From Deltaproteobacteria bacterium (GTDB lineage: Bacteria; Myxococcota_A; Polyangia; Polyangiales; JADJMO01): a stretch of DNA of 64,000 nucleotides. The first letter of the stretch is position 1. Each line of letters opens with the position of its first letter. This document shows positions 25,846 through 35,413 of the stretch, piece after piece. The notes beneath the pieces are model-generated. The model saw nothing but the letters and a program-made list of their open reading frames with translations, searched no databases and had not been told where the DNA came from. Position numbers and translations under genes: made by a program. The stretch lies in NCBI GenBank assembly GCA_016182965.1, contig JACPFM010000100.1, positions 1 through 64,000 of the forward strand, written 5' to 3'.

Positions 25846-26891
25846 CAGAGGCTCAGATCGTCGTCGGCGGTGCTCGCCGCGCCCTGGTACTTCGCGCGGT
25901 ACTTGCGATCGAGCTCCTGCTGTCGGTTGACCATGGCGATGTCGGTCGCCATCTTCGGCGACCAGTACGACGAGTACTTGCTGTACTCGGCGGCGTTGAT
26001 GCCGAACACGGCGCGCAGCTGCGCGTTCACGTCGAGCCCCTGCTCGGCCCACATCGCCTGCGCGGCCATCACCTCGCAGAACTTCTCGAACGTGCACGGC
26101 TCGCCGGCGCCGGCGCCCTGCCCCTGCGCGGCGGCGAACGCCTCGCCGAATTTGGTCGCGATCACCGCGGTGGTGTCGCGCTGCATCTTCGCCTGCCAGG
26201 CGAGGTTGGCCTTGTCGTAGCGCGCCTTGTCGAGCCCGAACCGCGCGAGCACCTCGGCGACCTGCGCCATCGTGGCGTTCTGGGGCAGCTGCGCGAGGTT
26301 CGCGGACGCGCCGGCCCACGCCTCGACGGTGACGCCGTCCTCCGGCTGCAGCAGCGTCGGATCGGCGTTCGCCGCCGCGGCCTGCGCCGCCTGGTGCTGG
26401 CCCATGCGCGCCTTCATCATCGCGTTGGTGTACTCGTCCTTGACGACGACGTCGGGCTGACCGTCGGAGTTCGTGCCGAGCACCGACCACTTCCACGTGA
26501 CGTAGTCGCGGCACTCCACGAAGTGCTCGTAGCCGCGGAAGCCGTTCTCGCGCGCGGCGGCGTCGTTGTCCTTGCCCTTCATCTGGGCCTCTTCGACGCC
26601 GAACGCCTTCATCCAGAAGGCGACGGGATCGTTCCACGTCAGCCCCGCGGGCAGCTGGCTTCCCGCCTCGAAGCGCGCGATGCCCTGCTGCGTCTCGGCC
26701 CACTGCTCCTGCGCGTACTTCTGACGATCGATCGGCTTGTCGTCGTCGTCGTCATCCGTGTCCGACGCCGAGGACGACGAGGACGACGAGGACGCGGCCA
26801 CGGCCGGCGGCGCCGCGAGCTGCGGCGGCGCGCTCTTCTTCATGCCGAAGAGGCCGAGGAAGAAGTCGATGATCTTCTGGATGAGCGACAT
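25845..26891 (-). CDS. Repeat-module protein heading the unknown operon (DUF6620-like)
   Basis: The 348-residue protein begins with an amphipathic membrane-like helix (MSLIQKIIDFFLGLFGMKK). A Ser- and Asp-rich linker (poly-Ser, then DTDDDDDD) and a helical body follow. Related modules of about 80 residues recur: 'VLARFGLDKARYDKANLAWQ' with AKMQRD, and later AVFGINAAEYSKYSSYW with SPKMATD. The pattern (AxFGI/L, Y/W, W..KM..D) recalls, from memory, myxobacterial DUF6620 proteins. The assignment to a named family is uncertain and the function unknown. It leads the operon. Confidence 0.6.
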   Translation of the reverse strand: MSLIQKIIDFFLGLFGMKKSAPPQLAAPPAVAASSSSSSSSASDTDDDDDDKPIDRQKYAQEQWAETQQGIARFEAGSQLPAGLTWNDPVAFWMKAFGVEEAQMKGKDNDAAARENGFRGYEHFVECRDYVTWKWSVLGTNSDGQPDVVVKDEYTNAMMKARMGQHQAAQAAAANADPTLLQPEDGVTVEAWAGASANLAQLPQNATMAQVAEVLARFGLDKARYDKANLAWQAKMQRDTTAVIATKFGEAFAAAQGQGAGAGEPCTFEKFCEVMAAQAMWAEQGLDVNAQLRAVFGINAAEYSKYSSYWSPKMATDIAMVNRQQELDRKYRAKYQGAASTADDDLSL

Positions 26892-27048
26892 CCGAGTACC
26901 CCCTTTCCGGGCCGGGAGCCGCGCGTCGAGCGCGCGGCGGCGGTGCGGAACGGGCAGCATACGCGGGACAAAAATGGATATGACCGGCCGCCTTGCATGC
27001 GTCGGGCATTCGGAGCGGTGCGGCACGGATGCTACGCTCGCGTCCGAG

Positions 27049-27873
27049 ATGCGCGTGCACCACCTCGACTGCTGCTCCATGTGCCCGGCGGCCGGCCCGC
27101 TGCTCAACGACCAGGGCCGGATGGTCGCGCACTGCCTGTTGATCGAGACGCCGCGCGACGGCCTCGTGCTGGTCGACACCGGCATCGGCCTCGACGATCA
27201 CGCGCGCCCCGGCGAGCGACTCGGTCGCGGCTTCGTGGCCGTCACCGGGCTCGTGCGCGATCCGCGCACGACCGCGGCGGCGCAGGTCGAGGCGCTCGGC
27301 CACCGCCGCGAGGACGTGCGGCACATCGTGGTGACGCACCTCGATCTCGATCACGCCGGCGGGCTGCCCGACTTCCCCGACGCGGTCGTGCACGTCCACA
27401 CCAGCGAGCACCGCGCCGCCGTCGTCGTGCGCGCGCTCGCCGACCGACCGCGCTACCGCCCCTGTCATTGGGCGCACGCGCCCAAGTTCCGCATCTACGA
27501 CGAGCTGGCGGGCGAGCGTTGGTTCGGCTTCGAGCGCGCGCGCCCGCTCGCCGGCCTGCCGGCGGAGATCGTGGCGATCCCGCTGTCCGGTCACACGCGC
27601 GGTCACGCCGCGATCGCGGTGGACAAGGGCGACGGCTGGCTGCTGCACGCGGGCGACGCGTACTTCCACGAGGGCGTCGTCGACGACACGCGAGAGCGCC
27701 CGCGCTTCGGCACCATCGCCTTCGAGCGCGCCGTCGCGTGGGACTGGTCGCGGGTGCAGCGCAACCACGAGCGCCTCCGCGAGCTCGCGCGCCAGCACCG
27801 CGACGACGTCACGGTGTTCAGCGCGCACGATCCGAACGAGTTCGCGCGCCTCGCTGCGTCACCCGGGGCTTGA
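27049..27873 (+). CDS. MBL-fold metallo-hydrolase (lactonase-like)
   Basis: A 274-residue protein with the metal motif THLDLDHAGG (about 98-107). Further ligand histidines sit in SGHTRGHA (near 181) and the aspartate in HAGDAYFHEG (about 200). The layout and length resemble N-acyl-homoserine lactonases and glyoxalase-II-like enzymes, in which two zinc ions hydrolyse a cyclic or thioester substrate. The start at 27049 leaves HHLDCCSMCP near the N-terminus. Substrate is not predictable. It is divergent from the unknown operon across 157 bases. Confidence 0.85.
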   Translation: MRVHHLDCCSMCPAAGPLLNDQGRMVAHCLLIETPRDGLVLVDTGIGLDDHARPGERLGRGFVAVTGLVRDPRTTAAAQVEALGHRREDVRHIVVTHLDLDHAGGLPDFPDAVVHVHTSEHRAAVVVRALADRPRYRPCHWAHAPKFRIYDELAGERWFGFERARPLAGLPAEIVAIPLSGHTRGHAAIAVDKGDGWLLHAGDAYFHEGVVDDTRERPRFGTIAFERAVAWDWSRVQRNHERLRELARQHRDDVTVFSAHDPNEFARLAASPGA

Positions 27874-27899
27874 CGGCCCCGAGCCCCGTCGGCGGAGGC

Positions 27900-28627
27900 T
27901 CAGATGACGTCGAACTCGAAGGCCTTCTTCTCGCCCTTCTTGTTGGCGATGAAGAAAGGCACGAAGCACGTCTGCGCGCCGAACTTGCCGCCGAAGAAGA
28001 AGGGGATCGGCGCCTCCTTCATGCCGTTGCCGTCGGCGAGCTCGACCCGACCTTGCCGTCGGGGCAGTTGTCGACGCCCTTCTTCAGGCCGGCGCAGTCC
28101 TTGTCGAGCACGAGCGAGCCCTGATCGCGCGCCTTGAAGCTGACCTCCTTGCCGTCGGGGCCGACGACGTGGAGGTCGAGATCCACCGCGATCTTCCATG
28201 CGATGGTGAACTGCATCCTGTTGCCGACGGTGCGGTAGCCGGGGCAGCCCTCGTCGATCTGCCCGTCGCAGTTGTTGTCGACGGCGTCGTAGCAGAGCTC
28301 CTTGTTCGACTCCTTCTTGCACGTGGTGTTCGGCTTCTCGCCGCCGGACGCGGACCACGTGCCCCACGAGACGCTCACGCCGCCCGAGGCGCTCGCGCCG
28401 CCGACGGGCGTGACGACCGAGCCGCCCGCCGACGCGGAGACGCCGCTGCCGCCCGTCGGGGTCGCGGCCGGAGCAGCGACCGGTGCAGGTGCGGCAGCCG
28501 CGGGAGCCGGCGCGGGAGCGGGAGCGGGAGCAGGAGCGGGGGGCGGAGGCGCGGCCGGGGCCCTCTTCATCTCGATCGTGCAACCGGCGAGGACGAGGCA
28601 GGCGAGAGCGATCGCGGCAGTTTTCAT
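27900..28627 (-). pseudogene. MopE-like lipoprotein with a single-base frameshift
   Basis: The first frame starts at 28627 (GGAG site before the ATG) with signal peptide and lipobox VLAGC. A Pro/Ala and Ser/Gly-rich linker is followed by AVDNNCDGQIDEGCPGY, the metal-binding motif seen in MopE-like proteins, and by a domain with AWKIAVDLDLHVVGPDGKE. Near 28045-28052 the frame breaks: after NCPDGKV the expected continuation, ELADGNGMKEAPIPFFFGG and KFGAQTCFVPFFIANK, is read in another frame to the TCA at 27900. One base appears missing within or beside a GACCCGACC run. It could be a real inactivation or a sequencing error. Confidence 0.75.
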
Positions 28628-28897
28628 GGCGTCTCCGGAAGGAATGAGGAGCGGCGGTTGGACGGACGAGCCGAGGCGCGATTCAAGCCGCGCGGTCGCG
28701 CCGTGTAAATGCGGCGCTCACTGCGGACGCGAAGTCTCACCGCGACCCTGGCCACGAGGCCGCCGTTCAGCCGCTCGGGGGCGCATCCGTCGCGAACGTG
28801 AGCACCTGCGAGCCTGCGCCACGATGTGTCGCACGCGCCGCCGCCGCGAGGTCGATCATGCGGCACGACGACCCGCCCCTTCGGTAGACTCGGAGCC

Positions 28898-30004
28898 ATG
28901 CGCGCCCTCTCGCTCGGGCTGTTCGCGATCGCGGCGCTCGGCTGCGGGTCCGAGGAGACGGTCGTCGACGATCCGCCCGCGCACCGGCCGCTCGACTGCG
29001 CGTTCGAGGTCGACGAGGCGTTCGCGGCGCTCACGTTACCGGGCGGGCAGCCGATCACGCAGCACTGGGAGATGACCTCGACGCCGCGCGGGGCGCTGTA
29101 CGCGCCGGTGCAGAAGCGCGAGTTCGCGCCCTGGCTGACGGGCATCGCGCGGTTCGATGGCACGTGGACGGTCGAGCCGCTGGCCGGCGAATGGCAGAAC
29201 ATCTGGGACGTCGCCGCGTCCGACGAAGAGGCCTGGATGGCAGGCGAAGTCGGGCGCTACCCGACGACGCCGGCGATCGTGCAGCGCAACGGCGGCGCGT
29301 GGACGGAGATCGACCGGCCCGCCGGCACCCACGCGGTCCATCGGCTGCTCGCCGTCGGTCGCACGCTGTTCGCGATCGGGGTCGAGGAGAACGAGCCGGT
29401 GTACACGCCGTTCTTCGCGCGACGAGACGCCACGGGATGGAAGCGACTCGCGGCGCCGTCGGAGTGGCCGGAGTCCTGGCCCGGCCCCGTCGCCCTGGTC
29501 GGCACCGAGGTCGTCGTCGGGTTCACCGTGCGCCCGACCAGCGGCCTGCCGAAAGACGCGTCGCGCGGCCTGCTCGCGCGCGTCGACGGCGATCGGCTCG
29601 TGCCGCTCACCACGTCGATCGAGCTCCCGCCGATCGGCGTGATCTCCGGCTCCGGCCTGCACGATCTCCTCGTGCTCGGCGGGCTCGGGGGGTACGGGCA
29701 GCCGACGGTGCACTGGCTCGACACCGTGGGCGGCCGCGGGAAGCTCGTGCACGTCGATCGCGAGTGGTTCGCCGACGTATGGAGCCCGCGACCGGGCGTG
29801 GCGCTCCTCGCTCCGAGCCACTACCACGCGGGTCGCCTGACGGTGCTCGACGGGCTCACCGGCCCGCGCGAGGTCGAGCTCTGGAAGCCGGGCGAGCTCC
29901 ACTACGTGGCCCGCTTCGCCCCCGAGGGCGACGGTCGCACCGTCCATTTCCTCGCCCACCTCGAGGGCCGGAAGGTGCAGCACGTGCGCGGGGTCTGTCG
30001 GTGA
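28898..30004 (+). CDS. Lipoprotein of unknown function, first of a pair
   Basis: A 368-residue lipoprotein with signal peptide and lipobox AALGCGS (Cys about 16). The body is beta-rich, with repeating short strands (IWDVAASDEEAWMAGEVGRY, RLLAVGRTLFAIGVEENE, GPVALVGTEVVVGF), suggesting a beta-propeller-like or sensor-type fold. No family recognised. The stop overlaps the GTG of the next gene (GTGA), so the pair is translated together. About 270 bases before it contain only the divergent promoter region. Confidence 0.7.
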   Translation: MRALSLGLFAIAALGCGSEETVVDDPPAHRPLDCAFEVDEAFAALTLPGGQPITQHWEMTSTPRGALYAPVQKREFAPWLTGIARFDGTWTVEPLAGEWQNIWDVAASDEEAWMAGEVGRYPTTPAIVQRNGGAWTEIDRPAGTHAVHRLLAVGRTLFAIGVEENEPVYTPFFARRDATGWKRLAAPSEWPESWPGPVALVGTEVVVGFTVRPTSGLPKDASRGLLARVDGDRLVPLTTSIELPPIGVISGSGLHDLLVLGGLGGYGQPTVHWLDTVGGRGKLVHVDREWFADVWSPRPGVALLAPSHYHAGRLTVLDGLTGPREVELWKPGELHYVARFAPEGDGRTVHFLAHLEGRKVQHVRGVCR

Positions 30005-31044
30005 ACGCGCGCCTGCTCGCGCCCCTCCTCGTGGCCGGCGTGCTCGCCGGGTGCTCCTCCGAGCGCACGACCGTCACCCGCGACGCCGGCTTCGATCCGT
30101 GGGTGGTCGACGCGCCCGATCTCGACGTGCTCGACGCCGGCCGCTGCACCGTCGAGAAGATCGAGGACTGCCCCGCCTTCCCGGGCGAGTCGACGCTCTT
30201 CACGGCGCCCTCCGGCTCGCGAGTCGTGGCGGTCGACCCGCCGTGGATCCTGCTCGATCCGCTGAAGGTCACCGCCCTCTACCCGAGCGCGCCTGCCGTC
30301 ACCCTCGAGGCGCGCGTGCCCGAGGACGCGACGCTCCGCGCGGTGTCGATCGCCCACGAGACCTACCCCAGGCAGGCGGTCTACGTGCTCGGGTGCGACG
30401 CGACGGCGTGCCGCGTCTTCGAGGTGGTGCGCAGCGATCCGGGCGCCGGCCTCGTGCGAACCGGCCCCGAGCTGCCGAAGGCCACCCGCGCGATCGCGGC
30501 GCTCGAAGGGAAGATCTGGGCCGCGGGCGACGGCGTGCGTCGGCTCGACGGCGGAGCCTGGTCGGTCGAGCGCGCCGACGGTCGGTTCCACGCGATCGCC
30601 GCCGACGTCACCAGCGACGGCCCCACCGTGGCGGCTGTCGGTGAGGGTGGTCTCATCGCGGTGCGCGCGCACGACGAGTGGACCGCCATCACGATCGGCA
30701 CCGGCGAGACGCTCGGCGCCGTCGATCTCCGCGACTTTGCGATCGCCGCGACCGGCGAGCGCGGCGCTCTCTACCTCGGGACTCGCTCCGGCTTCGCCGC
30801 GTGCACCGGCCCCGCGCTCGGCGCGCGCACGGTGTCGTTCCGGATGGGACCGGGGCTCCGTTACCTGTACGGCAGCACGGACGACGGGCGCTTCTACGGG
30901 GTCGATGCGGCGGGCAGCGCGTGCCGCTCCGAGCCGATGCCCGGCCAGATTGGCGCCGCGCTCTACATGTGCGGCGTGCAAATGAACCGATGGCGCTTCA
31001 CCGCGTCCGAGGTCGTCGGAACACAGAGTTGCGCCATCGATTGA
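30001..31044 (+). CDS. Lipoprotein of unknown function, second of a pair
   Basis: A 347-residue lipoprotein, GTG start, lipobox VLAGCSS at residues 14-20. Like its neighbour it is rich in short strands with repeated 'AVG.GG/AATGERGA' turns (AAVGEGGLIAV, IAATGERGALYL, LYGSTDDGRFYG), compatible with a propeller. Cysteines CTVEKIEDC and CDATAC may pair. The likeness in layout to the upstream protein suggests the two are paralogous or form a unit. Confidence 0.7.
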   Translation: MNARLLAPLLVAGVLAGCSSERTTVTRDAGFDPWVVDAPDLDVLDAGRCTVEKIEDCPAFPGESTLFTAPSGSRVVAVDPPWILLDPLKVTALYPSAPAVTLEARVPEDATLRAVSIAHETYPRQAVYVLGCDATACRVFEVVRSDPGAGLVRTGPELPKATRAIAALEGKIWAAGDGVRRLDGGAWSVERADGRFHAIAADVTSDGPTVAAVGEGGLIAVRAHDEWTAITIGTGETLGAVDLRDFAIAATGERGALYLGTRSGFAACTGPALGARTVSFRMGPGLRYLYGSTDDGRFYGVDAAGSACRSEPMPGQIGAALYMCGVQMNRWRFTASEVVGTQSCAID

Positions 31045-31056
31045 CCGCTCCGGGGG

Positions 31057-33765
31057 CTACTTCTTCGGCTTCGAGAAGTACGGGTCGGCCTTCTCTTTCT
31101 CCTTGTCGCCCGGGGCGCCGAGGGCGGCCTCCGGGTGACGGAGCTCGAAGAACGCCTTGCGCGCGAGCTCGCCGGTGGTGCCGGCCTCGTCGCGCAGCGC
31201 CATGATCGACCCCTGCTCCTTGAAGAACTTGAGGGTGTTGATCGCGAGCATCTTGGTGCCGTCGTCGCCGGTCTTCGCGGCCTTGTTCAACTTGTAGCGG
31301 AGCACCAGGCGGTCCATGCCGCCGGGGACCGTCGCGTTCATGTCGAGGCGCTTGAGGCCGGCGGCGAGGTAAATCGAGGCCCACTCGTGCTGGGTCTTGC
31401 CCGCCTCGTTGACGTCGCCGCTGGCGCCGGCGCGCTTCATGGTCTCGGCGTTGCGCACGAACCGATAGAGCCGACCGCTGTCGACGTCGTCGGGCGTGAG
31501 GCCGCGCGAGTCGAAGGTGTCGAGGTAAAGGGAGCGGACGTTGTTGATCTCGCTCTCCCACTTCTGGTCGGCGCGCGACTTCTGCTCGAAGAGCACCATG
31601 CCGCGGCGCACGAGGTCGTCGTCGCCGCCGAGCGCGATGGCCAGCGCCGCGTAGGGGCGGGTGTTGCCGTCGTCGAGCAGCTTGAGGAGGCGCTCCTCGA
31701 CGCCGGCGGTGCCGCCGTAGCCCACGACGCGCGCCGCCCAGGCGTTCACCGAGAGCATCGCCGGGTCAGACGTCGGAGCCAGCATGTCGAGGGAGGACGC
31801 CACGACCTCGGCGGTCGGGCGGTGCTGCGCCGCCATCAACACGGCGACCTTCGCCTCGGGATCGGTCCAGCCCTTGGCCTCCTTGAGGGCCCCGAGCAGA
31901 TCCTTCTCGCTGCCGATCATGCCCAAGGCACGGCCGGCCATCAGGCGCGGGAACATGCCGTGGTCCTTGTCCTTGATGAGCTTGAGGACCTTGTCGAACG
32001 CCTTGTTGGCGCCGGGACCCCACTCGGCGAGGCCGTCGACCGCCGCCTGCGACGTGTTGAGGAGGAACTCGCGGAACCCGGGGTTCTGCGCCAGCTCCAT
32101 CTCGCTCTGCGAGAGGCGGATCTCGTCGCCCTTCTTCGTCTTCGGGCGCTCGAGCCACTTGGCGAGGGTGTCGACCGCGGAGGCGTCGCCGGCGTAGCCG
32201 ACGTAGCGGGTCGCGGTGGCGAACTCGTTCATCTTGAAGATGAGGCAGCCCTTCTCGGACTTCTTGTCGCCGCACGACGGATCCGGATCGCCGAGGTTGA
32301 CCAGCTTGTCGTCGGGCGCCTTGAGCTCCTTGACCTGCTTCTTGCACCAGTCGAGCGTCTCGGGATCGCCCATGTAGGCGAGCGCGCGCGAGGCGACGAG
32401 CCACGGCGCGGGGAACCACGAGTTGAACTTCTTGATGTGCGGCGCCGAGACCGAGAGGAACTCGCCCTTCTTGTCCGGGAAGAGGATGGCGAGATCGCCG
32501 ATGTCCTGCGCCGAGAACTGCTGCTCGCGGAAGGTCACCGGATCGGCGTCGACCGGCGGCTGACGCTTCCAGCCGAGGTTCGTCGACAGACACTTCGGCG
32601 ACGGGTCCTTCTCGCACTCCTTCGACTCGCCGGTGGACCTGTAGCCGATGCCCTGCTTGTCCATGCGCTCGGCGAGGTAGGGCACCGCCTCGGGATCGCC
32701 GACGTCGGCGAGCGCGAGCGCGAGCTGCGCGCGGTAGTGGGGCGGGTTCTTGGTGTCCTTGAGGTAGTCCTTGTACGCCTGGGCCGCGGCCGGGTCCGCC
32801 AGGTCGCGCAGCTCCTCGAGGATGAACCGGCCGCGCGACTCGAGGTCGGGGACGTCGTGCGGGACGACCTTGAGCGCGTAGACCAGGCCGGCGCCGCCGA
32901 TGCCGTTCTTCAGCGCCTCGATGAACCGCTTGCGCGCCGTCTCGTTGTCGGTCTTCTCGGCCTCGCCGAGCTTCTGCACGAGGAGCTCGGAGGCGCTCGG
33001 GTCGTTCAGCTTGGCGATCCCGACCGCGGCGGCGGAGGCGACCTCGATGTCCTTGTCCTTGAGGAGGTCGACCAGCGTGGAGAGGTCCTCCTTCGCCGGG
33101 GTGCTCGACAGGACGGTCGCCACGAGCTGGCGCACGCCCGCCTTCTCGTCCTTGGCGAACCCGCGGAACGTGGCCCGGTCGGTGAGCAGGATGAGGTCCT
33201 CGGGATCGAACGACGCGGAGCCGTCGACCGACTTCGCGCTGCCCATGACGTCCTTCTTGTAGATCTCGAAGACCTTCTTGAAGGAGTCCTTGTCGCGGAT
33301 GTAGACGAGGGCGGACGCGATCTGCGGCTGGTCCTCGTTGTTCGCCGCGTCGAGCCTCTTGCGCAAGGCGGGCGCCGCGGGCGCCGAATCCTGGCGGGGG
33401 AACTCGAGCAGCGCCATCGACAGCACGCGCACGGTGGCGTGGTTGTCGACCTCGCCGAGCATCTTGATGAACTTCGGCAGGCTCTCTTTGTCGCGCAGCC
33501 GGGCGAGCTGGAAGATCGCCTCCTGCTTCATGCGCATGTCGGACTTCGGGTCGTCGAGGACCCGCCGCCACTCCTTGACCTGCTCGGTCGTCGGGCGGAC
33601 GAGCACCTTGCGGACCTCCGCTTGGACCTCCTCGGGGCGGAGGGTCGTCTCGGAGGTCTTCTTCCCCAGGTAGATGAACGCTCCGATCAGGCCGAGCACA
33701 GCGATCCCGCCGATCACGTACGCAGGCTTGAAACGACCGCTCTTGAAATCTCCCTCGTCGCTCAT
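31057..33765 (-). CDS. Membrane-anchored HEAT-repeat protein
   Basis: A 902-residue protein with one hydrophobic segment near the N-terminus (AYVIGGIAVLGLIGAFIYLG, residues 15-34) and a long alpha-alpha repeat region. The repeats include AIFQLARLRDKESLPKFIKM, LLKDKDIEVASAAAVGIAKL, ALALADVGDPEAVPYLAERM and AGRALGMIGSEKDLLGALKE. HEAT repeats form scaffolds that bind proteins, and a single anchor at the N-terminus places them in the periplasm or at the inner membrane. GAAGGA precedes the ATG. Role unknown. Confidence 0.85.
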   Translation of the reverse strand: MSDEGDFKSGRFKPAYVIGGIAVLGLIGAFIYLGKKTSETTLRPEEVQAEVRKVLVRPTTEQVKEWRRVLDDPKSDMRMKQEAIFQLARLRDKESLPKFIKMLGEVDNHATVRVLSMALLEFPRQDSAPAAPALRKRLDAANNEDQPQIASALVYIRDKDSFKKVFEIYKKDVMGSAKSVDGSASFDPEDLILLTDRATFRGFAKDEKAGVRQLVATVLSSTPAKEDLSTLVDLLKDKDIEVASAAAVGIAKLNDPSASELLVQKLGEAEKTDNETARKRFIEALKNGIGGAGLVYALKVVPHDVPDLESRGRFILEELRDLADPAAAQAYKDYLKDTKNPPHYRAQLALALADVGDPEAVPYLAERMDKQGIGYRSTGESKECEKDPSPKCLSTNLGWKRQPPVDADPVTFREQQFSAQDIGDLAILFPDKKGEFLSVSAPHIKKFNSWFPAPWLVASRALAYMGDPETLDWCKKQVKELKAPDDKLVNLGDPDPSCGDKKSEKGCLIFKMNEFATATRYVGYAGDASAVDTLAKWLERPKTKKGDEIRLSQSEMELAQNPGFREFLLNTSQAAVDGLAEWGPGANKAFDKVLKLIKDKDHGMFPRLMAGRALGMIGSEKDLLGALKEAKGWTDPEAKVAVLMAAQHRPTAEVVASSLDMLAPTSDPAMLSVNAWAARVVGYGGTAGVEERLLKLLDDGNTRPYAALAIALGGDDDLVRRGMVLFEQKSRADQKWESEINNVRSLYLDTFDSRGLTPDDVDSGRLYRFVRNAETMKRAGASGDVNEAGKTQHEWASIYLAAGLKRLDMNATVPGGMDRLVLRYKLNKAAKTGDDGTKMLAINTLKFFKEQGSIMALRDEAGTTGELARKAFFELRHPEAALGAPGDKEKEKADPYFSKPKK

Positions 33766-34117
33766 CGTGTGAGGTCCTTCCGGTGTCGTTTTCCGGTGTC
33801 CTTCAGCGTTATGCGGCGCGATGCTACGGGCGCGACGCACGGCGCGTCCAGCCAACGACATGTCGGGATCGCGCTCGTTCCGTCATCCGCGCCAAGCGCA
33901 TGCGAGGGCGGACGATGCGTCGACCGCGGTGACCGGACGCCCGCGGGCTGGGGACATGCTGTGCAAACGGTTCCGGCGAGTTCCGTCCGCGGCGGCCCTA
34001 TAGCAATAGTCGTGCCTTCAATGTTCCCCGAAGATTCTGCGGGGGCCCAAACGCCCGAGACGGCACGTGATTTGGTGCGTGGCGTTGGGGTCCGGCCGGG
34101 CCTAAGGTCGCCTTGTC
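33766..34117. other. Divergent intergenic region
   Basis: About 350 bases, less GC-rich near 34000-34030 (ctatagcaatagtcg). It contains the promoters of the HEAT-repeat gene and the phosphoesterase. A weak stem (ccccgaag...gcgggg, about 34024-34044) is visible. No RNA gene or reading frame was identified. Confidence 0.35.
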
Positions 34118-34993
34118 ATGAGCGGCGGCCGCGCGATCATCGTCGGCGACGTGCACGGGTGCTCGGTCGAGCTCCGCGCGCTGCTCGATCGCGTCGGGTA
34201 CGTGCGCGGCACCGACACGCTGGTGTTCGTCGGCGATCTCATCGCCCGGGGCCCGGATTCGCTCGGAGTCCTCGACATCGTGCGGGAGACGGGCGGCATC
34301 GTCGTCCGCGGCAACCACGAAGACCGGCTGCTCGCATGGCGCCGCGCGATGCTTGCGCGGGCACGGGGCGAGTTCGCGTTGGCGCCCGATCTCGGCCGCC
34401 TGCACAACGAGATCGCGCACGCTTTGCGCGATGAAGACTGGGCGCTCCTCGATTCGACGCCGGTGACCTGGCTGCTCGAATCGAACAAGACGCTCGTCGT
34501 GCACGCAGGGCTCGTGCCGGGAGTGCCGCTCGAGCAGCAGGACCCGGCGATGATGATGCGCATCCGGTCGGTCAGCGATCGGGGCGAGGCCCGCGACCAC
34601 GGCGGCGCGACCCCGTGGGGCGCCCGCTACGTCGGTCCGCCGCACGTGGTGTTCGGGCACGCGGCGTCGCTCGACGCACAGACCCACCCGTTCGCCACCG
34701 GCATCGACACCGGGTGCGTCTACGGCGGTTACCTCACCGCGATGGTCCTGCACGAGCGCGAGGAGCCGCCGCCGATCGCCGAGCGCATGCGCGTGCTCGT
34801 CTCGGTGCCGGCGCGGCGCCGCTACTTCGACGGCGGCGTCGGCGTCGGAGGCCGCGCGATGATCGGCGAGCCGCTCCGCTTCGGCCACGGTCCGGGGCCG
34901 CACGCCGCGCGGCGCCGCTCGATCCGCGAGCGCGAGGTGGTCGTCGCCGCGTCCCCGGCACGACGTTCCGCGAGCGGTCGCGGTCGCGGGTGA
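34118..34993 (+). CDS. Metallophosphoesterase (diadenosine tetraphosphatase-like)
   Basis: A calcineurin-like phosphoesterase of 291 residues. The metal motifs are all present: GDVHGC near 10, GDLIARGPDS near 45, GNHED near 67, VVHAG near 128 and FGHA near 185. The layout matches ApaH/PrpE-type enzymes that hydrolyse nucleotide polyphosphates or phosphoproteins. The C-terminal 40 residues are an Arg-rich extension not seen in the family. Start ATG at 34118. Confidence 0.9.
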   Translation: MSGGRAIIVGDVHGCSVELRALLDRVGYVRGTDTLVFVGDLIARGPDSLGVLDIVRETGGIVVRGNHEDRLLAWRRAMLARARGEFALAPDLGRLHNEIAHALRDEDWALLDSTPVTWLLESNKTLVVHAGLVPGVPLEQQDPAMMMRIRSVSDRGEARDHGGATPWGARYVGPPHVVFGHAASLDAQTHPFATGIDTGCVYGGYLTAMVLHEREEPPPIAERMRVLVSVPARRRYFDGGVGVGGRAMIGEPLRFGHGPGPHAARRRSIREREVVVAASPARRSASGRGRG

Positions 34994-35089
34994 CCCCCCT
35001 TCTCGATGTCGACGGGGGCCTCGGGGAGTGAGCGGGAGGCCCTGCGCCGGGTCCCGTGCGGACCGGCGTGGATGCTCTCGGAAGGGGCG

Positions 35090-35413
35090 ATGGTCCGAGT
35101 GCCTATCATCCCCGGCTTCTGGATCGAAGACGAGGAGCTCGGCCGCGTCCAGGCGCGGAGCGCGGTGGTCGCCCGCCAGGGCGGCCGGATCTACGCCTAC
35201 GCGAACGTCTGCCGGCACATCCCGCTGACTCTGGACCTCGGCGACGGCGACGTGTCGTCGGCCGACCGGCAGGTTCTCCTCTGCCACCACCACGGCGCGC
35301 GCTACCGGATCGAAGACGGCAAGTGCCTCTACGGGCCGTGCGACGGCGCGTCGCTGTTCCCGCTCGCGGTCGACGAGCGCGACGGCGAGCTGACGTTGCT
35401 CGTGCCCGGGTGA
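35090..35413 (+). CDS. Rieske [2Fe-2S] protein
   Basis: A 107-residue ferredoxin-like Rieske protein from the ATG at 35090, which has a GAAGGGG site. ATGs at 35006 and 35072 would add 22 or more residues. The cluster ligands are C-x-H in VCRHIP and C-x2-H in LLCHHHGARY. It would transfer electrons to an oxygenase or other partner, but none is adjacent, so it may act alone as in ring-hydroxylating system components or nitrite-reductase-like small subunits. The following 50 bases are a tandem repeat. Confidence 0.85.
   Translation: MVRVPIIPGFWIEDEELGRVQARSAVVARQGGRIYAYANVCRHIPLTLDLGDGDVSSADRQVLLCHHHGARYRIEDGKCLYGPCDGASLFPLAVDERDGELTLLVPG

Noticed and set aside
31135..34434. Plus-strand frame of 1099 codons opposite the HEAT-repeat gene
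   Set aside because: Shadow of the minus gene, whose repeats and membrane segment are clear.
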